From a bacterium (GTDB taxonomy: Bacteria > Bacillota > Negativicutes > Acidaminococcales > Acidaminococcaceae), in assembly GCA_004562175.1 (NCBI GenBank), contig SFRS01000034.1:1-7027 (forward strand): a DNA stretch of 7,027 bases. The letters run 5' to 3'. The position numbers and the translations under genes are program-made. This document shows positions 6,892-7,027 of this stretch, piece after piece. Below the pieces are notes generated by a model that was given only the letters and a program-made list of their open reading frames with translations, was not told the DNA's origin and made no database searches. Every line of letters starts with the position of its first letter. Positions within the stretch are counted from its first letter, which is position 1.

Positions 6892-6921
6892 AGACTTAGT
6901 CCGAGGATGCGGACTAAGTCT
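6892..6921. repeat. Perfect 12-bp inverted repeat upstream of larB
   Basis: AGACTTAGTCCG (6892-6903) and its exact reverse complement (6910-6921) flank a 6-base loop. It lies 20 bases after the stop of the upstream gene and about 10 bases before the larB ribosome site. In the minus-strand transcript the stem is followed only by UUGC, not a run of U, so it is a poor intrinsic terminator. It may be an attenuator, a weak terminator, an operator, or an RNA stabiliser. The loop in that RNA, CAUCCU, is complementary to part of the GAGGA in the larB ribosome site. Confidence 0.75.
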
Positions 6922-6941
6922 GTAAATATTCTATTTAATTA

Positions 6942-7027
6942 TTAAAGCAAATTCTTCACCACGGCCAGCTCCATCTTCTCGGAGGCAATGACCTCGTCAT
7001 GCAGCACGGGTAAATCCTTGAGAGCCA
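6942..7027 (-). CDS. C-terminal end of an unrecognised gene (partial)
   Basis: The minus strand contains an open frame that enters from the window edge and stops with TAA at 6942-6944. It encodes 27 residues (DLPVLHDEVIASEKMELAVV with KNLL at the end), with an alternating charged and hydrophobic pattern that suggests a terminal helix. Codon choice (CTG, GTG, GCC, AAG) looks like that of the neighbouring genes. It stands on the same strand 73 bases upstream of larB, so it may share its transcript or end at the inverted repeat between them. The piece is too short to assign a family; it does not match the LarA or LarE C-termini as I remember them, though that is weak evidence. Confidence 0.6.
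   Translation of the reverse strand, partial: ALKDLPVLHDEVIASEKMELAVVKNLL

Noticed and set aside
6922..6950. A promoter for larB in the AT-rich sequence after the upstream gene
   Set aside because: TTGCTT and TAGAAT are visible but only 11 bases apart; other pairings are weak, so I could not support a site.

Overview
The window reads as a Bacillota (Firmicutes) chromosome fragment of moderate GC. Strong AGGAGG-type ribosome sites, tight gene packing and the protein types would fit a Negativicutes gut or rumen anaerobe, but that placement is inference from sequence character alone. Every supportable gene lies on the minus strand, so transcription runs from the high coordinates to the low ones.

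Layout in the direction of transcription: (1) the last 27 codons of an unrecognised gene (6942-7027); (2) a short gap with a perfect 12-bp inverted repeat (6892-6921); (3) larB (6116-6868, TTG start); (4) a 118-base gap nearly filled by an 83-bp imperfect palindrome (6032-6114); (5) larC (4180-5997), with a histidine-rich insertion and a long charged linker; (6) a 515-residue protein of unknown function (2621-4168), whose upstream in-frame ATG overlaps the larC stop by one base; (7) a small zinc-ribbon protein with a C-terminal membrane anchor (2191-2604); (8) a short gap with a candidate promoter; (9) pnp, complete, ending 9 bases from the window edge.

LarB and LarC catalyse the first and last steps of nickel-pincer nucleotide (NPN) cofactor synthesis. 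LarB carboxylates and hydrolyses nicotinate adenine dinucleotide to pyridinium-3,5-biscarboxylate mononucleotide. LarE (not in this window) would sulfurate it, and LarC inserts nickel using CTP. No LarE or LarA-type enzyme is present here, so the sulfur step and the enzyme using the cofactor must be encoded elsewhere. The two genes after larC are packed tightly with it and look co-transcribed; they are the least explained part of the window. pnp (polynucleotide phosphorylase, RNA decay) appears to be a separate unit with its own promoter.

The points most worth a second look are the modified LarC architecture, the large palindrome between larB and larC, the perfect hairpin in front of larB, and the two uncharacterised genes linked to larC. 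I saw no CRISPR array, insertion sequence, tRNA or rRNA.
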